Shown here one piece after another: positions 22,061 to 33,572 of a stretch of DNA of 64,000 nucleotides. How positions within the stretch are numbered: position 1 is the stretch's first letter; each line of letters opens with the position of its first letter. The notes under the pieces were generated by a model. The model was not told where the DNA came from, made no database searches, and worked only from the letters and a program-made list of their open reading frames with translations. The position numbers were made by a program, and so were the translations under genes. Source of the stretch: Orientallactaga sibirica (taxonomy: Eukaryota; Chordata; Mammalia; Rodentia; Dipodidae); the NCBI GenBank assembly GCA_036365145.1, contig JAEOAD010000048.1, forward strand, positions 12,224,501 through 12,288,500, written 5' to 3'.

Positions 22061-22620
22061 TTAAAAAATGAATACACTCTACCTGGAGCTACAAAGGCAG
22101 CATCAGTAACTAGAGAGATTTAAAACCCACAGCTACTGATCCTTGAAAGCCAACTGTACCACCAAGGTGATTGAAAGAATCTAAGCATCAACTTGGGGTA
22201 CAGTCAGGATCAGAGGGTTGCCCTGACCAGTGGATGAAGTTCTGTAAAACCAAAGAGGCAGGTCTCAGGCTCCCGAGCAGCGCAGCTGAGCTGGTCTGTG
22301 AAATGAACTCGGGTGGAGAAAGCAGTGACACCAAGATCACCATTGAGGCATCTCCATGGGCAAGACCACGGCTGCCGAGCTGACAATCCAGGCAGATCTG
22401 CTTCCCATACCCCGTCCTGATTGTCCGTTCTACTTCCAGGCAGCTCTCGGGCACTACAACCATGCCAGCACGTACCCTAGACTCAGATCAGAGACAACGG
22501 GCAAGGAAGGAATGACCTGGGACTCAGATCACCAAGGCAACCTTAACCTCTGTCAACCAAAGGCCTGATATTTAGGGATTATTTTTGCTGTTTGAAGAGC
22601 TTTGTTGATGTTGTCATTGA
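22061..22620. other. single-copy sequence, no gene seen
   Basis: Moderate GC. Frames of 70-91 codons on both strands lack known domains. Confidence 0.4.
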
Positions 22621-22831
22621 GTTTTAAATTTTTATTTATTTACTTATTTAGAGAAAGAGAGAGAAAGGAAGATAGAGAGAATGGGTGCACCAGGGCCTCC
22701 AGCCACTGCAAAAGAACTTCAGAAGCATGTGCCACCTTGTACATCTGGCTTACATGGGGACTGGGGAATCGAACCTGGGTCCATAGTCTTTTAGGCAAGT
22801 GCCTTACACCACTAAACCCTCTCTCCAGCTC
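22621..22831 (-). mobile_element. B2-like SINE
   Basis: Reverse copy from TTTATTTATTTACTTATTTA to CTCTCTCCAGCTC. Confidence 0.9.
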
Positions 22832-23054
22832 TGCTTTTTTTTGTTGTTGTTTTGTTTTTGTTTTTTTTGGAAGGGGCCTTGATACAGCACTATCCAAGAA
22901 CAAAACTAGAACACTAATGTTTTGACAGATACTATTTGTGATGTGACAGGCACTCTTGTAGCTAGGAACAAAAAGACAGAATCAGGTGGCCACAGTTTAC
23001 TTTCTAGCTGGGAAAGGCTGACCAAAAAGAAAGACAGTTATAAAGTTGTATTCA

Positions 23055-23310
23055 GGCTAGGAAGATGGTTCAGTGGCTAAAGTGTTTGCTGCATAGGCAT
23101 GATCCAGATTCCAAGAACCCACGTCAAGCCACATACTGTAGCAGGCACCTGTAACCTCAGTCTGCCTACAGCAAGGTGAGAAGCAGGCAGCAGAATCTCC
23201 CAGAAGCTCAAGGTGCAGATACCTTAGCAAGTGCAGTGGTGAGCAGTGACAGACCCTGCCTCAGAGAAGGTGGAAGGTAAGGACCAACAACCGAGGTTGT
23301 CCTCTGACCT

Positions 23311-23355
<45 letters not shown>

Positions 23356-23370
23356 AATAAAAAATTAAAA
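23055..23370 (+). mobile_element. B3/B4-like SINE with (AC)n
   Basis: GGAAGATGGTTCAGTGGCTA head, then a B1-like middle (GCAGGCACCTGTAACCTCAG) and GTTGTCCTCTGACCTCC before (AC)n at 23312-23352. A composite older rodent SINE. Confidence 0.65.
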
Positions 23371-23591
23371 AGTTGTATGTCTCATGGAAAAAATTAAAGA
23401 GAATGGAGCCATTGCAGACAGAAAAGGTGGCAGAAAGAATGTAAGAGCCAAAGGAAGAGGAAGAACACTTTGCAATACTGTCTTCCAAACACAAAGTGGC
23501 TGGTGTGGAGGTCAAGCTAATTGGCAAAAGGCTAGTCTTTGCACAGGCTAAGCCTGGGGACATGGAAAACTATGTGCCTTGGGCAGAGCTT

Positions 23592-23775
23592 CTTTTTAGT
23601 TGTTTATTTATCTATTTATTTATTTATTTTTAGTTTTTTGAGTTAGGGTCTCACTCTAGTCCAGGCTGACCCGGAATTCACTATGTAGTCTCAGGGTGGC
23701 CTTGAACTCATGACGATCCTCCTACCTCTGCCTCTCAAGTGCTGGGATTAAAGGCATGTGCCACCATGCCCGGCT
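23592..23775 (-). mobile_element. B1-like SINE
   Basis: Reverse copy. Flanks AGAGCTTCTTTTTA and AGAACTTCTTTTA suggest the target duplication. Confidence 0.9.
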
Positions 23776-24745
23776 AGAACTTCTTTTAAAAAAAAATATT
23801 GACAACTTCCACAATTATGGACAATAAACCATGATAATTCCCTCCCCTCCCCCACTTTCCCCTTCACAACTCCATTCTCCATCATATCCCCTCCACCTCT
23901 CAATTAATCTCTCTTTTATTTTGTTGTTATCATCTTTTTCTCCTATTATGAGGGTCTTGTGAAGGTATTGCTAGGCACTGAGAGGTCATGGATATCAAGG
24001 CCAATTTTGGGTCTGAACGATTGCATTGTAAGCAGTCCTATGCTTCCTTTGGCTCTTACATTCTTTCCACCACCTCTTCCACAATGGACCCTGAGCCTTG
24101 GAAGTTGTGATAGAGATGTTTCAGTGCTGAATACTCCTCCATCCCTTCTTCTCAGCACTATGTTGCCTTTTGGGTCATCCCAGTGGTCACTGCTATCTGA
24201 AAAGAGAAAGCTTCTCTAACCAAAAGTGAGAGTAGTATTTAATATATGGGCATGAATGTTAAGAAAAGTGCTTATAGAGCAGTTTGGTGAACATAATATA
24301 TGCATTTAGTCAGACAACAACAGGCATCCCCCACCACCACCAGGGCTCATGACCTCCACCACCATAGGATTCTGACTAGGTTTTCAGTATCAGGCATGTG
24401 TTCCCTCCTGTGGAGCAGGTCTCCAGTCCAATTAGAGAGCAGTTGGTTTCCCCCATAACAGACATGCCACTGTTAGACCTGCTGGCTCATTTGGCCTGGC
24501 TGGTCAAACTTAAGGCTTATAGAGTCCACTGTTTTCCCTGCTGATGACTTCTCTCTCCCATAGGGCTGCATGCATGCAGTGTAGCTTTTTCCAGCTTTCT
24601 GTCAGCCGGTCCACAAGGAGGAGGTTTTCAGCTCAGCTCCAGCTTGATTTCTCAGTGACCTTGCAGCCAAAGCATGTGGAGTGCTCAGCAATAAGGGTGG
24701 AGCTTCCTGAAGACAGGAAACTCACAGCTTTTCCAAAGATTTCTT
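23776..24745 (-). mobile_element. L1 3' end (3' UTR)
   Basis: The plus strand carries the antisense rodent L1 3' UTR landmarks: pyrimidine-rich CCCTCCCCTCCCCCAC, CCTGAGCCTTGGAAG, GTGGAGCAGGTCTCCAGTCC and AGAGAGCAGTTGGTTTCC. It parallels 34980-36085 in reverse. No ORF2 coding part is present. Confidence 0.85.
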
Positions 24746-24919
24746 GATAAACATAAACAACTCATAACCTGATGGGATGTGAACTAGTGATCTGTCTCGT
24801 GCTCAGACTCCCCATAGCTTTGACTGCCTGAATCTAGATCAAAGCTGTGAGTGCAGTTAGTAGGGGGAGTGCTCAAACACATCTCCCTGACCCTCCATAA
24901 AACTATATTTGGCCTGTGG

Positions 24920-25410
24920 CGTGCTCATTTTACGTTTATCCAAACACTGCTTGATGGTGTGTACAGCTGTGATATTCGTGATCTCATAGTGGCTGATGCT
25001 ACCTACACAAGACCTGCACAGTAGGAGAAAAATGATGACATCAAAATAGAAAAGAGGACTGGAGAGATGGCTTAGTGGTTAAGGAACTTGCCTGTGAAAC
25101 CTATGGACCCACATTCGACTCTCCACATCCCATGTAAGCCAGACACACAAAGGTGAGGCAAGCACAAGGTCACACGTGTCCACTAGGTGGTGCTAGCGTC
25201 TGGAGCTCGAGGCTGAGGCCCTGGCACACCAATTCTCTCTCTCTCTCTCTCTCCCTCTCTCTCTCTAAAACAAGTAAAAATAAAATAAAAGATTGTTGGA
25301 AAGAAGAGGGATTCATTGGCGGGGGACTTGGGAGGGGAAAAGGAAGGGTTTTAGGAAAGGGATTGTGATCATGGCATATTGTCTACATGTTGAAGGTTGT
25401 CAACAAAAGG
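24920..25410 (+). mobile_element. L1 3' end, split by a SINE
   Basis: GCTACCTACACAAGACCTGC and GAAAAATGATGACATC precede a SINE (25055-25290). TGATCATGGCATATTGTCTA and GTTGTCAACAAAAGG follow it, the normal order at the end of this L1 3' UTR. The start is uncertain. Confidence 0.75.
25055..25290 (+). mobile_element. B2-long-related SINE inside L1
   Basis: Same variant as 21790-22060, with CACACAAAGGTGAGGCAAGC. It carries CCACTAGGTGGTGC at 25180-25193, one mismatch from the CTCF core. Confidence 0.9.
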
Positions 25411-25424
25411 TTTAAAAGGGGGGG

Positions 25425-25657
25425 GCTGGAGAGATGGCTTAGCAGTTAAGGTGCTTGCCTGTGAAGCCTAAGGACCCAGGTTCAATTCCCCAGAACCCAC
25501 GTAAGCCAGGTGCACAAGGTGGCACATGCGTATGGAGTGTTTGTAGTGTCTAGGGGCCCTGGTGCACCCAATCTCTCTCTGTCTCTCTCCCTCTCTCTCT
25601 GTATGTCTCTCTATCCACCTCTCTCAAATAAATAAAGAAAAGTAAAACATTTTTAAA
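25425..25657 (+). mobile_element. B2-like SINE
   Basis: Complete copy at the L1 3' terminus, with TCAAATAAATAAAG tail. Confidence 0.9.
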
Positions 25658-25773
25658 AACTTAAAAAAAGAGAGAATGGGGATTGAGTGTTGCGGGAGAG
25701 GGGTGTAACAGTTTTAAGAACAGAGGTTAGGCAACGTTTTGCTAAGAGGGTCTCCAGGAGCGAGTCAAGGCTT

Positions 25774-25951
25774 TGGTTTTTTTTTTTCTGTTTTGTTTTG
25801 TTTTGCTTTTTTGTTTTTTCAAGGGTGCCACTCTAGCCCAGGCTGACCTGGAATTCACTATGTAGTCCCAGGGTGGCCTCAAACTCACAGCGATCTTCCT
25901 ACCTCTGCCTCCCGAGTGCTGGGATTAAAGGCATGCGCCACCACGCCCGGC
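25774..25951 (-). mobile_element. B1-like SINE
   Basis: Reverse copy, (TTTTG)-rich tail, ending ATGCGCCACCACGCCCGGC. Confidence 0.95.
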
Positions 25952-26782
25952 ATGGATTTTTGAGGGTCCATCCCCTGAACAAAGATCATTTAAGTGTGAG
26001 TGAGTGTGCCTGTGCAGGCAGACACTTTGTGTCTTCCTCCTTCTCAGATCCACCCGCACATGCTCACTGGCAGGTCTGAAGCTGAGATCCTCCAGGGGAA
26101 AGGGTGACTCAGCTTTCACACGGCCTTGTCTTCCTCTCGCAGTCATGCAGTTCCCACAGAGATGTGAGCAGCGTGTGGCTAAGCACAGATGTCGAGCCTA
26201 AAATTGAACACAGGTGTGATGGTGGCTCTGCGCTTAGAAGACAGAAGGAAATTCCTGCTCACCAAAGAGAAGCTCAGATGACTGAACTACCTGCAGACAC
26301 TGGGACGGTGGCACTGTGAGCGACCGTGACTTTCAGGCAGGAAGGGTGCAGGGCAGGACTGTCTTGGCCCAGAGCTATGTGCTCTTCACTTGTTACCACT
26401 CCTCCCTTCAACATCTGTCCACAGGAGATTGGGGGTGGACACCCCTGGGGCTGGGGGGCTGGCTTTGGGAAACTGTCCATGCCGGCTTCCCAGTGAATTT
26501 CTTGGGGAGACAGGTGCCATCACAAAAGATTTTCTCCTCTCAGGAACATCACCCCACACATTGTCACTAACTTTAAATTCTCCCTGTCCAGGGACCACTT
26601 CTTGCTTTTGGAGTTTGCATTTTTTTTTTCAAGCAAATCATAATTAATCTGCCAGAAACATTAAAAGAATTGAAAAACAATGGAATGTTCTAGCCACCAT
26701 CTTGTTCTTCCTTTAGGACAAACCTCATCTTGTGTCAATGCCCAGCCATCTAAGATACAATTGAAGTCATACTCCTTTGCAA
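25952..26782. other. single-copy sequence, no gene seen
   Basis: Frames of up to 85 codons, none recognised. Confidence 0.4.
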
Positions 26783-26946
26783 GAATTTTTTTTTTTTGGG
26801 GGGGGGGTTTCAAGGTAGTGTCTCACTCTGGCCCAGGCTGACGTGGAATTCACTATGTAGTCTCAGGGTGACCTCGAACTCACAGTGATCCTCCTACCTC
26901 TGCCTCCCGAGTGCTGGGATTAAAGGCGTGCGCCACCACGCCTGGC
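26783..26946 (-). mobile_element. B1-like SINE
   Basis: Poly-T, then (G)9, then the full reverse B1. Flanks CCTTTGCAAGAATTTT and CCTTTGTAAGAATTTT are the target duplication. Confidence 0.95.
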
Positions 26947-27321
26947 TTCCTTTGTAAGAATTTTAATGTTCATTGGCAAGATTCTTTCTCATCCAGGCAC
27001 AAAGACCTCCTGTCCTGTGGATTGATGGATGCTTTGTAACACACTCTGTTCATTTATATTTGCATGTATTAGCTGGGTTCTTAGGCCATCACTGATGGGG
27101 AATCTAAGACTGTGCCCCACCTGTGAGCCAAAAAAATTTCCACAAATGCTGACAGAAGACACAGGACTTCTGCATCAGAGATGTAATTCATGGCACTGTC
27201 ACATTGCAAAGCATCTGTACATTTATATTAGCTGCCACACCCTAAGTCCCAGCACAGGTAGATACTACACACTCACTGGGCTGCACAGCAGCTGAGAGAC
27301 CCAGAGTCAAGGGCCCATCAT
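26947..27321. other. single-copy sequence, no gene seen
   Basis: Nothing recognised. Confidence 0.4.
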
Positions 27322-27485
27322 TTAATTTATTTATTTATTTTGTTTTTTTGAGGTAGGGTCTCACTCTAGCTCAGGCTGACCTGGAATTCACTCTGTAGTG
27401 TCAGGGTGGCCTCGAACTCACTGTGATCCTCCTACTTCAGCCTTCCAAGTGCTGGGATTAAAGGAGTGTGCCACCACGCCCGGCC
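27322..27485 (-). mobile_element. B1-like SINE
   Basis: Reverse copy with TTTATTTATTTATTTTG tail and terminal GTGCCACCACGCCCGGCC. Confidence 0.95.
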
Positions 27486-27929
27486 CAATAAATACCTTTT
27501 AAGATGTCATTAAACATTCTTCCTATAAACGGTGCTGGAACCTAGACAGCTTTGAGGGACACGGTGTAGGAACATGTTATGAAAGGTGGCAGTCTACTAA
27601 CTATGTCTTTTATTTTTTTTGGATTCTGGTGCCTTGACCCTTGGGGGTCTTGCTGACCCTGGAGAACCAGCCCCTCCCAGGTGTAGCTATGTCCCAGAGA
27701 CAGTAGACAACTCACCCTGGAGCAGATTTTACAAATACAGACCAACCAATCCCAGGTCCAAACCCAACCACCTTCTTTATCAGACTCTCACCAATCTCCA
27801 CTCTCCATCTGCCCTTGTAAACTTGGGCCCAGATGCTAGACAAGTAGGGGTGGCCCCCAGACGTCAGGGCCTGCCGAAAACACTCAAAAGCCCTGTTTGC
27901 CTTTCTTTTCTTTGGTTGTGTTTTTTTTT
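27486..27929. other. single-copy sequence, no gene seen
   Basis: A frame of 104 codons at 27619-27933 has no recognisable domain. Confidence 0.4.
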
Positions 27930-28183
27930 TTAATTTTTTTTATTATTTTATTTATTTTTGGAGAGAGACAGACAGAGAGGGAGAGGGAGACAGAGATGGG
28001 CGTGCCAGCAGTCTCTCACCTGCTGTGAACGAAATCCAGATGTGTGCGCCCCCTTGTGGTCAAGTGCGGCATTGCACCCTTGCGTCACTTTGCATCTGGC
28101 TAAACGTGGGACCTGGAGATTGGAACCGGGGTTCTTAGGCTTAGCAGGCAGGCGCTTTAACCACTAAGCCATCTCTCCAGCCC
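27930..28183 (-). mobile_element. B2-long SINE, single box-B type
   Basis: Reverse copy with GTGTGCGCCCCCTTGTGG and CATTGCACCCTTGCGTCAC. The GGTTCCAATCTCCAG word occurs once only, unlike 17826, 35271 and 45993. Confidence 0.9.
28046..28059 (-). promoter_or_regulatory. CTCF-like motif in SINE
   Basis: The reverse complement is CCACAAGGGGGCGC, 13 of 14 matches to CCASYAGRKGGCRS. Confidence 0.45.
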
Positions 28184-28192
28184 TTGTTGTGA

Positions 28193-28376
28193 TTTTTTAA
28201 AAAATATTTTATTTATTTGAGAGAGAGTGAAAGAGAGAAAGAGGCAGTGGGTGGGGGGGGGTGGGAGACAATGGGCATGCCAGGGCTTCTAGGCACAGCA
28301 AATTGATTCCAGACACATATGCCACCTTAGGCTTCACAGACACGTGCTTTAACCACTAAGCCATCTCTTCAGCCCC
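28193..28376 (-). mobile_element. B2-like SINE with internal deletion
   Basis: The tail, GA tract and GGGCATGCCAGGGCTTC are present. The CATCTGGCTTAC...GGGTCC part is missing before TAGGCTTCACAGACACG. Confidence 0.85.
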
Positions 28377-28870
28377 CCTTTTCTTCCTTATGAAAACCCA
28401 CAGAAAGAGTTCACTTGGAGCTTTTTCTTGTGCCTCCTGACAGAGTCAGGCATTGCTCCTTGTGCCATAGCATAGCTCTCTTTCTGCAACTATGGGCAAG
28501 AACCTCTCTCCTCGGTGGTAATCACCTTCCGATCTGTTGAGCTTCCTGTCCCTTCCTTCTAATGCAGGAGGGACATGTGTGCTTAGAGAAAGGCCTCTGG
28601 GTCAGATGACAGACTCTGTGGTTTTCACTTCCTTGCTGTAAGGACAATACTGTGGCCTTTGCTCATTTCATAGTAATATCAAAATTCGGGTACCATCCCC
28701 ATATGTCACCTGACATCTCCATTGAGATGTCTCTAACAGTATTGTACCAAAGGGAACCAGAGCTCTCCTCCCCTACCCATTCTACACCCACTCCCCATAC
28801 ACTGTATTCCTTCTCCACACAGCCCTCTGCCTCCATGCACAGCATCATTATCCATTGAATTATTCAATCC
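28377..28870. other. single-copy sequence, no gene seen
   Basis: No repeat or gene recognised. Confidence 0.4.
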
Positions 28871-28871
28871 A

Positions 28872-29143
28872 GGGCTGGAGAGATGGCTTAGTGATTAAGG
28901 CGCCTGCCTGCCAAGCCTAAGAATGCCCATTCCATTCTCCAGGTCCCACATTTAGCCAGCTGCAAGTGACATAAGTGCACAATTGGTGCTTGCCCACAAG
29001 GGGGTGCACACGTCTGGAGTTTGTTCACAGTGGCTGAAATGGCCCTGGCGTGCCCATTCTCTCTCTGCCTCTCTCTCCCTCTTTGTCTCTCTGCCTCTTC
29101 CTCTCTCTGTGTTTCTCTCTGTTTCTCTCTCTCTCAAAAAAAA
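28872..29143 (+). mobile_element. B2-long SINE with intact target duplication
   Basis: Head GCTGGAGAGATGGCTTAGTG. The body has CCACAAGGGGGTGC (28994-29007), a CTCF-like word with two deviations. ATTATTCAATCCAGG flanks both ends. Confidence 0.95.
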
Positions 29144-29367
29144 ATTATTCAATCCAGGAAAAAATGCTATCCTTACTAACCCTTCTTCTCCATCCAATCC
29201 AGTCCATCACTCAACCCTCTCAACTCTACCATGAACACACCTCTCCAGTGGTCTCCACCTCTGCAACCCTAATTCCAGCCATGTCATTGCTAGCCTGTAC
29301 AATTTCAACAGCCTCCTTGTCCATTTCTCCATACGATAATCCAAGCCAGCTTTTAAAACTAGATATC

Positions 29368-29578
29368 AGGGCCTGGGGGGAGATGGCTCAGCAGTTAAGG
29401 CACTTGCCTACAAAGCCTAATGGACCTGGGTTTGATTCCCCAGTACCCACATAGAGCCAGATGCACAAAATGGTGCATGCTTCTGGAGTTTGTTTTCAGT
29501 GGCTAGAGGCCCTGGTGCACCCATTCTCTTTCTCTCTCTCTCTCTCCTTATAAATAAATAAATAAAAATATTTTTTAA
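29368..29578 (+). mobile_element. B2-like SINE
   Basis: Head CCTGGGGGGAGATGGCTCAG. Left flank AAAACTAGATATC and right flank AAAACTAGAAATT mark its target duplication. Confidence 0.9.
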
Positions 29579-29589
29579 AACTAGAAATT

Positions 29590-29732
29590 GGGGCTGGAGA
29601 GATGGATTAGCAGTTAAGTGCTTGCCTGTGAAGCCGAAGGACCCTGGTTTGAGGCTCTATTCCCCAGTACCCACATAAGCCAGATGCACAAGATGGTGCA
29701 TGCATCTGGAGTTCTTTTGTATGGTATACCCA

Positions 29733-29774
<42 letters not shown>

Positions 29775-29825
29775 GCCTCTTTCTCTCTCTGTCGTTCTCA
29801 AACAAATAAACAAAAAATTTAAAAA
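29590..29825 (+). mobile_element. B2-like SINE
   Basis: Landed next to the previous copy. AAAACTAGAAAT recurs on its right side too, so the same short site was used twice. Confidence 0.9.
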
Positions 29826-29884
29826 AAAATAAAAACTAGAAATCACTCACCCTAACTACCTTGCTTTAAAACAGCCAGTTGTGG

Positions 29885-29965
29885 ACCAGGTGTGGTAGTG
29901 CACGCTTGTGATCCCAGTACTTGGGAGGCCAGTCTGGCCTACATAGGGAGACCCCATCTCAATGT
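29885..29965 (+). mobile_element. B1-like SINE, short and diverged
   Basis: GACCAGGTGTGGTAGTGCAC, TGTGATCCCAGTACTTGGGA and GACCCCATCTCAA. The centre is deleted. Confidence 0.65.
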
Positions 29966-31090
29966 TAATTGAGATCATCGGTTGTGCTTGGAATCAACTT
30001 CATGTGCTTCCTGTGGAAGGCCTGACCCCGATCAACATTCACTCCTCTACCTTGGCTCACCACCCTCTGGCCACCCCACATTTCTGAGCCCCCTTTTCCT
30101 TCTAGAAGGCCCTTCACTGCAGGCTTGGTCCAGGTGGTAGACATTTCCAGGACTCACTCTGGTCCTCTCTTAATCGAGGCTCAGGTCTCCTTGGATTTAG
30201 GAATGCAAGGGAAAGGAATGGTTTGCTTCAGCCAGGGAAATGTCAGCAAAAGGGACATGTGTCACCTCCCAGCTGAGAGCTGAGCGCTAAGTGGCCGCTC
30301 CAGGCTCTGCTCCTTCCTGTAGCGCTGCTGAGGAGCGAAGTTAACAAGAGGTGCCTGAAGATCAAAGCCTCCTGAAGCACTAAAGCCACATATGGAAGGC
30401 AGCTGCCCGAAATGCTGCCCAGCCCTTCAGCCAAGGGATATGAGCAAAGAGTAAAATGTCATTATATCGAGACGCTGAGATCTGGGGGCTGGCTGTTCCC
30501 TGCCAGTCTGACAAGCACAGCCTGGCTCATAAATTGTCACCCTTCCTTAACAAAGCCTTCCCTGGCTGCTTTACTGGGTCACACACACGCAGACATACCA
30601 CAGACCCATCCCTACATTTGGTACCATTGTAATTCTTCTTTATTCTTCCCTTCACAGTCCATAGCTTACAATTACGTATTCGTTTGTATTTTGTTGTTGT
30701 TGTTGTTTTGATTATTTGCTTCAGTCAGCAGTTGTAAACTCCATCTGGGGAGCAACTCAGACCAGATTTGCATGCCGGGGAGCCTCTGCCGAGCATGCGT
30801 GCAGAGCCTGTGTGCCATAGACACTTAAACAATGCAAATGAAGGATGAATGAATACTGGAAAAAGGAAGATGAGAGAGAGAGAGAGAAACATGGAGGAAG
30901 GTACAGGCAGGAGCTGTGGAAATAATAATGAGGACAGGTGAACGGAAACCCCTGAGTCAACCGTCTGTGTTGTGTTTCCATCCGAAGAAAGCCCCCCCTT
31001 TTTTTTCCATTCGATTTCCAGAGATCTTCTTCATGGATCAGATAATAGACCCAGAAATCAGGCTTGCTGCAAGGAATCAAAGGTGATGGG
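29966..31090. other. repeat-poor single-copy block
   Basis: More than 1.1 kb without SINEs except short (GTT)n at about 30692-30707. No exon recognised. A candidate for conserved non-coding DNA. Confidence 0.4.
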
Positions 31091-31299
31091 GGGACTGGAG
31101 AGATGGCTTAGCGGTTAAGGCAGTTGTCTGCGAAGCCAAAGGACCCAAGTTCAATTCCCCAGGTCGCACAAGGGGAACATGTGTCTGGAGTTCGTTTGCA
31201 ATGGCTAGAGGCACTGGTATGCCCATTCTCTCTGTGTCTGTATCTCTTCTCTCTCTCTCTCTGCTTGCAAATAAATAAAATTTATTTAAAAAAAAAAAG
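31091..31299 (+). mobile_element. B2-like SINE
   Basis: Head ACTGGAGAGATGGCTTAGCG. AAAGGTGATGGG on both sides is the target duplication. The TAAGCCAGATGC part of the body is lost. Confidence 0.9.
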
Positions 31300-31836
31300 G
31301 TGATGGGTTTTCCTGTGATCTGGCTGACCCTAGACAGGAATATAGAGGCCAAGAGTGAGGTGAGAGCCAAGGAAAAAAAAACAGAAAACAGTCAGGGTGC
31401 CCACTATCAGAAATGCCAAGTGGGGAAGTGGGGGGTGGGGGCATGGCCATTCTTGGAGCCTTCCCATGAGTCACCTTCTCATCTCATCCTCCAGAACTGT
31501 AAGGCAGAAAGGGAGCCACGGAAAGAACCGCAGGGGAATCGCGTGCCATCCTCCTCTTCATCACGCATCGGTTCAGCAGGTGTGTGCTGCAAGCCAGGCC
31601 TGGTGCCGGGGCTAGGGAGAACATGGCAACAAAAGCAGTGGCCCATCCTCTGGGCATTTGTATGGAAGGGGTGTTGGTGAAACGCCAAAACTTACCTGGA
31701 ATGGTGCCTGTGTTCCACTGGGAGGTGACTTTGTGTTAGCTCCACTGGGTGATTCTAATCAAATATGAAATCATTTGTGCATTGCCACATGCTTTTCTTC
31801 CTTAACAATTGTATAAGGAATATAAAAGAGAGCGGG
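31300..31836. other. single-copy sequence with L2-like trace
   Basis: GGTTCAGCAGGTGTGTGCTG and CCTGGTGCCGGGGCTAGGGA at 31569-31620 recall reversed L2. A frame of 126 codons at 31300-31680 has no domain. Confidence 0.35.
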
Positions 31837-32027
31837 GAGGACTGGAGAGGTGGCTTAGCAGTTAAGGTACTAAGCCTAAGGACCCAGTTTTGATTCCCCA
31901 GAACCCATGTACCAGATGCACATGGTGGCTCATGAGTCTGGAGTTTGTTTGCTGTGTCTAGAGGCCCTGGCATGCCCTCTCTCTCTCTCTCTCTCATAAA
32001 TAAAAAATAAAATATTAAAATTTTTTA
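31837..32027 (+). mobile_element. B2-like SINE, diverged
   Basis: Head ACTGGAGAGGTGGCTTAGCA with a small deletion before ACTAAGCCTAAGGACCC. Short CT tract and A-rich tail. Confidence 0.85.
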
Positions 32028-32885
32028 AAGAGGGGAGTTATTGCATAAGATGAAAATTGGAGCTAAGGCTCGCTCTCCACAGGCATGGATGTTGGCAGCT
32101 GAGGAAACATTCTGGAACTCACTTGAGGGGTCTAAATGCAGATGGCATCCTCAAGTCCCCTCCAGAAGAAGATAGGAGACCTCATAAAACAACGCCTAGA
32201 GCATCCTTATGCAGCAACGGTGACCACAATCTCTCTGCTTATTCCAGGATGGAGGTTGTCAAGGAGATGGGAGAGAGCTGAACTGGGAAGAACTTGGAGA
32301 AAGACTGCAGTATAAAGGGGTGTTTATGATGGTTTCCTCCTATGAGCTAAGTTTGGGACATACTGTCTACTACTGGCAGGAGTTGTAATCATTTCATAAG
32401 AGCCCCCAAACTGGGTTGATTCTGCCTTTCCCAATGAAAGAATGTGGCTGTGGGAGTACATAGGTATGGAGAGAAGCTGGCTCCTGTGAGGAGGATCAGC
32501 AGAAACAGCTTGGATGAGGAGGTGTGTCTCCACCCCAAGCATACCCAGCCTCATAAAGGAGAGTGGGCAGAATGGGAGGCAGGGTCCTGTCAGGGAGGAG
32601 CGAGGAACATCCGCTCCGGGATGCTGACACTTCTCTAAAGGCCAGCAGGCAGAAACTGCCAGGAGTTTGATGGCTTTCTGAGGTGGAAAATAAGGCATGT
32701 GCCATGCCAGCAGCCATTCAGATGAAGTCCAACAGGACTGTCAGCCCAGAAATCCCAAGGTGTCACTGATGGCTCCGTCCCCACGGGGTATTGAGCCAAG
32801 CTCGCTTCCCCGGCAATGCTGCAGGAGTACATCCGGGTGCACTAATGCTCTTGGAGAATGTTCACTTGAAAAGACAGTGGGAGGT
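32028..32885. other. single-copy sequence, no gene seen
   Basis: Frames of up to 124 codons without domains. Confidence 0.4.
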
Positions 32886-33082
32886 GCCTAGAGAGATGGC
32901 TCAGTGGTTAAGGTGCTTACCTGCAAAGCCTAATGACCAGAGTTCGATACCACAGTACCCATCTGAAGCCAGATGCACAAAGTGGCTAATGCATCTGGAG
33001 TCTGATGCCCTGGTGTGCCATTTTCTCTGTCTGTCTCCCTTCTATCCCTCTTTGCTTGCAAATAAAAATATTTCCTTTTTAA
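32886..33082 (+). mobile_element. B2-like SINE
   Basis: Flanked by perfect AAAAGACAGTGGG copies. The pyrimidine tract is short (TCTCTGTCTGTCTCCC). Confidence 0.95.
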
Positions 33083-33205
33083 AAGACAGTGGGCCGAACA
33101 CAGTATTGGGATGCCAAAGTTTGCAGTGTACCTTCCCAAGAGATACAAGGTCCCTGAGCTGGCTTTGTTTCTGGAGCAGACCTTAGGGAAGCGTGGATGA
33201 CCAGC

Positions 33206-33393
33206 TAGAAAGAAAGAAAGAAAGAAGGAATGAAAGGAAGAAAGAAAGAAAGAGAGAGAGAGGAAGGAAGGAAGGAAGGAAGAAAGAAAGGAAGGAAGGG
33301 AGGAAGGGAGGAAGGCACGAAGGGAGGAAGGGAGGAAGGGAGAGAGAAAAAAGAAAAAGAGAGAGAAGGAAGGAAGAGAAAAAAAGAAAGTAA
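33206..33393. repeat. polypurine (GAAA/GGAA/GGGA)n tract
   Basis: About 190 bp with almost only purines on the plus strand. Units shift from GAAA to GGAA to GGGA and back. The Lys/Arg/Glu and Phe/Leu/Ser frames over it are artefacts. Confidence 0.95.
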
Positions 33394-33396
33394 GAG

Positions 33397-33568
33397 GGAG
33401 CGTTGAGCATAGTGGAACACACTAATCCCAGCACTCATGAGGCTGAAGTAGGAGGATCACTGTGAGCTCAAGGCCATCCTGAGACTACATAGTAAATTCC
33501 AGGTCAGCCTAGGCTAGAGTGAGCCTGGGCTACCTTGTAAACCAACAACAGCAACAAAACAAAAAAAA
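33397..33568 (+). mobile_element. B1-like SINE, diverged
   Basis: GAGCATAGTGGAACACACTA through AGTGAGCCTGGGCTACCTTG, with a CAACAACAGCAAC-type tail. It abuts the polypurine tract. Confidence 0.85.
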
Positions 33569-33572
33569 AGTG

